This document shows, piece after piece, positions 41,701-43,477 of a DNA stretch of 43,477 nucleotides (position 1 is the first letter of the stretch; the number at the start of each line of letters is the position of its first letter). Origin of the DNA: Phallusia fumigata (taxonomy: Eukaryota; Chordata; Ascidiacea; Phlebobranchia; Ascidiidae). The notes beneath the pieces are model-generated. The model made no database searches and was not told the origin of the DNA. It worked only from the letters and a program-made list of their open reading frames with translations. The stretch spans positions 1 through 43,477 of the forward strand of contig QXVZ01006703.1 of the NCBI GenBank assembly GCA_008931825.1, written 5' to 3'. Both the position numbers and the translations under genes were made by a program.

Positions 41701-43477
41701 CGCCCCGAAATGGCCGTATCGCTTCGAAGCTATCACCAGGAACGACTCTCCATTTAAACCGATTATCAGGTCTTGCAACGCCAAGGTTTATCCACTGAGC
41801 ACTGGAAGTAAGTAAACACTTTTAGATGTCAAACTTTTTATGTTTAAACCTGTCAGGGGTCATCGACTTATGATAAAAGTTATTGGTGNCTGTCAGGGGT
41901 CATCGACTTATGATAAAAGTTATTGGTGGTTATGTGCAATTAGTTTTGTTTTGTGAAAATTTCTCTAATTTTGAAATGAGATTATGTATCATTATTTAGG
42001 TTATGATGTTCATTATGTACTCTTTAGATCCATGATATTAAAACACTAAGGCATGAATACCAGTCGCGTTGATATATTTTCAAGTCATGCTAATGACAGA
42101 CGTGAATACAATGATAAAACGAAGTTTGTCAACGCTATTTTAAAATTCCTGTGTAATTTAAGCCTGGTTCTTTCACCATTGAGAAAACATCTTGTTATAA
42201 AAACCTGTGATGCGGTAGTTTAAAGGAATTTGTAGGTCTTAACCTACGTTTGGGAAGTTTTGTACATAATTTTATTTTTCGTGTATATGTTTGCAGCTTG
42301 GATTGCGTGGAGCGACTGCAGTGTCACCTGCGGTGGAGGAACTAGAAGTAGAACTCGACAATGCAACGGGGCAAAGCAGTGCCAAGGAAATGAACAGGAA
42401 AGCTGTAATCAGGAACTCTGCGAGTAAGTTATACTGCGTTAGATTGTAATCACGATGCAATTAAAAAAATCGATTTTGGCAACATTAGGTTTTTTTTCAT
42501 TACGTACATGGAGAAACAAATCAAACTCAAAAACTTTTGCTACATTAAATTGCAAAATTTGTTTTTTGGCAAATCGTTTATGTGCTACGAATTAGAAATT
42601 AGCCGAATGGTAAAACAAAAAAAGGAAAAAAAATGAACATGACGAAGATTTCAAAGATTGTTACGTCATTGAACTATACGCTAATAAAAGTTTTAAATTA
42701 GTAAACAAACAGTTTTATCTCAATTATTTTCAAAAGTAACCACACAATTTAATGATATTCTAAAAACATAAAATGCTTTTATGCAACATGCAGAAACTGC
42801 CAAATCTCGTTTACAACGCGGAAACCTTGTGGATCTGGTTCAGTTTCACAGCAACAGTGTGCTTCGTTGTAAGTGGGTTTATATGTTGCTCCTATGTACT
42901 TAACCTATGTGCTTACATAACATGCTTTTAGAGGCTGCTGCTTCAGCAATGGACTTTGCTACAAAAGCACAAGTAAGCAGGAGTTACATGACTTTCTGTT
43001 TGATTCTTGTTAATAACCGAACCAACTTAACAGCACCCTGTCAAAATTTACAATAAGTTTTTATGTTTATGATAAAAAACAGTGTTAAAATAAAAAGTGA
43101 CGGTTTAGGTCTTTATATGCCGGACAAAAACCATGGCGCATTTTTAGAAAATATTACGATCGGACGTATATAATGTCTTTAAAATGGTTGTGAATAATCT
43201 GACAAATTTAAACTAAACCAATTTTGAGAATTTGACAATTCTTTTTCATCCAGAGCCGCCGTCTTTTGATCCTCCTGATTTCCAAGCTACTGCATCGTCT
43301 GGATTGTCATTCGGAGGCGAGGATGGATTCCCCGGTACCCGCTTAACACGGGAATGTAGTTTGTCACAGCCTTGCAGCAGACCAGTATCTGGGCAAGACA
43401 GGTAATTACGAAAAAGGCGCCAAAAAAGTATTAAAAAATACTGACCCTTGGAAAATTTACCATTATAGATGCTACGG
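38747..43477 (+). CDS. Secreted TSP1 and trefoil domain protein, 3' incomplete
   Basis: Exons that keep frame: 38747-38807 (signal peptide MLRTVVLVAIAHLMLADETY), probable 39625 to about 39755, 39963-40051, 40289-40425, 40841-40876, 41086-41245, 41641-41807, 42297-42423, 42794-42868, 42932-42972, 43254-43401, 43469 to the window end. Exon 42297-42423 is a thrombospondin type-1 repeat: WIAWSDCSVTCGGGTRSRTR with further cysteines to ELCE. The next two exons form a trefoil (P-type) domain: NCQ, RKPCG, QQQC, GCCF and CYK. The region before the TSP1 repeat is Cys-poor and unrecognised. Phases of the eight junctions from 39963 onward all agree. The join between the second and third exons is unresolved. 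Probably extracellular; no relation to the lectins is evident. Confidence 0.68.
41850..41928. repeat. 39-base duplication around single N (41889)
   Basis: Bases 41850-41888 equal 41890-41928 exactly, inside an intron of the TSP1 gene. Same pattern as the other N positions: an unmerged contig overlap. Confidence 0.85.

Noticed and set aside
41090..41815. 241-codon open frame on the plus strand
   Set aside because: It runs through a GT-AG intron (41246-41640) in a frame different from the upstream exon. The exon model keeps phase with its neighbours on both sides and gives Cys/Pro-rich protein text, so only the last part of this frame (41641-41807) is taken as coding.

Overview
This is eukaryotic (animal) DNA: AT-rich, with short GT-AG introns of about 60-600 bp. 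It carries a tandem array of C-type lectin-like receptor genes, all on the plus strand, followed by the start of an unrelated secreted gene with thrombospondin-1 and trefoil domains. Compact genes, strong allelic variation and this domain repertoire suggest a tunicate such as a Ciona-type sea squirt. That assignment is inference; no species marker was found.

Layout. Gene 1 (349-2511) is a C-type lectin-like domain (CTLD) receptor with its own stalk and a four-tyrosine tail. Genes 2-7 (4071-6328, 8504-10649, 13273-15594, 19080-21598, 24782-27227, 28636-30622) form one family. Each has a signal peptide, a CTLD split over two exons, an optional Thr-rich stalk exon, a linker exon, a transmembrane exon and two short cytoplasmic exons with conserved tyrosine motifs. 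Gene 8 (31844-35119) shares the CTLD but has a long mucin-like stalk with a 39-bp repeat and a different tail carrying two copies of a YTAV motif. Relics of gene-8-like lectins lie between genes 2/3, 4/5 and 5/6, so the array was probably built from an older two-gene unit. From 38747 to the window end runs a secreted TSP1/trefoil gene, incomplete at its 3' end.

Regulation. Genes 2-7 each have the same promoter block about 350-530 bp upstream of the ATG: octamer-like site, ACTTCCG/TATGACG box, TATA box and short leader exon. A second conserved block with a CRE and an inverted octamer precedes several of them. The coding exon starts 10-17 bases after a 3' splice site, so a non-coding leader exon or spliced-leader trans-splicing is expected.

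Assembly. Six single-N positions (4996, 12181, 24742, 35441, 36687, 41889) are each flanked by the same sequence on both sides. They look like contig joins where overlapping or allelic ends were not merged. They falsely duplicate a promoter (gene 4), exon 1 (gene 6), the 3' half of gene 8 and the first exon of the TSP1 gene.

Function. The receptors are predicted type I membrane proteins that would display a CTLD outside the cell and signal through tail tyrosines (YxN, YxxL/F, one ITIM-like). The sugar/calcium motif is canonical (EPN + WND) only in gene 8 and is altered differently in the other copies, which fits a diversifying recognition family, possibly immune.
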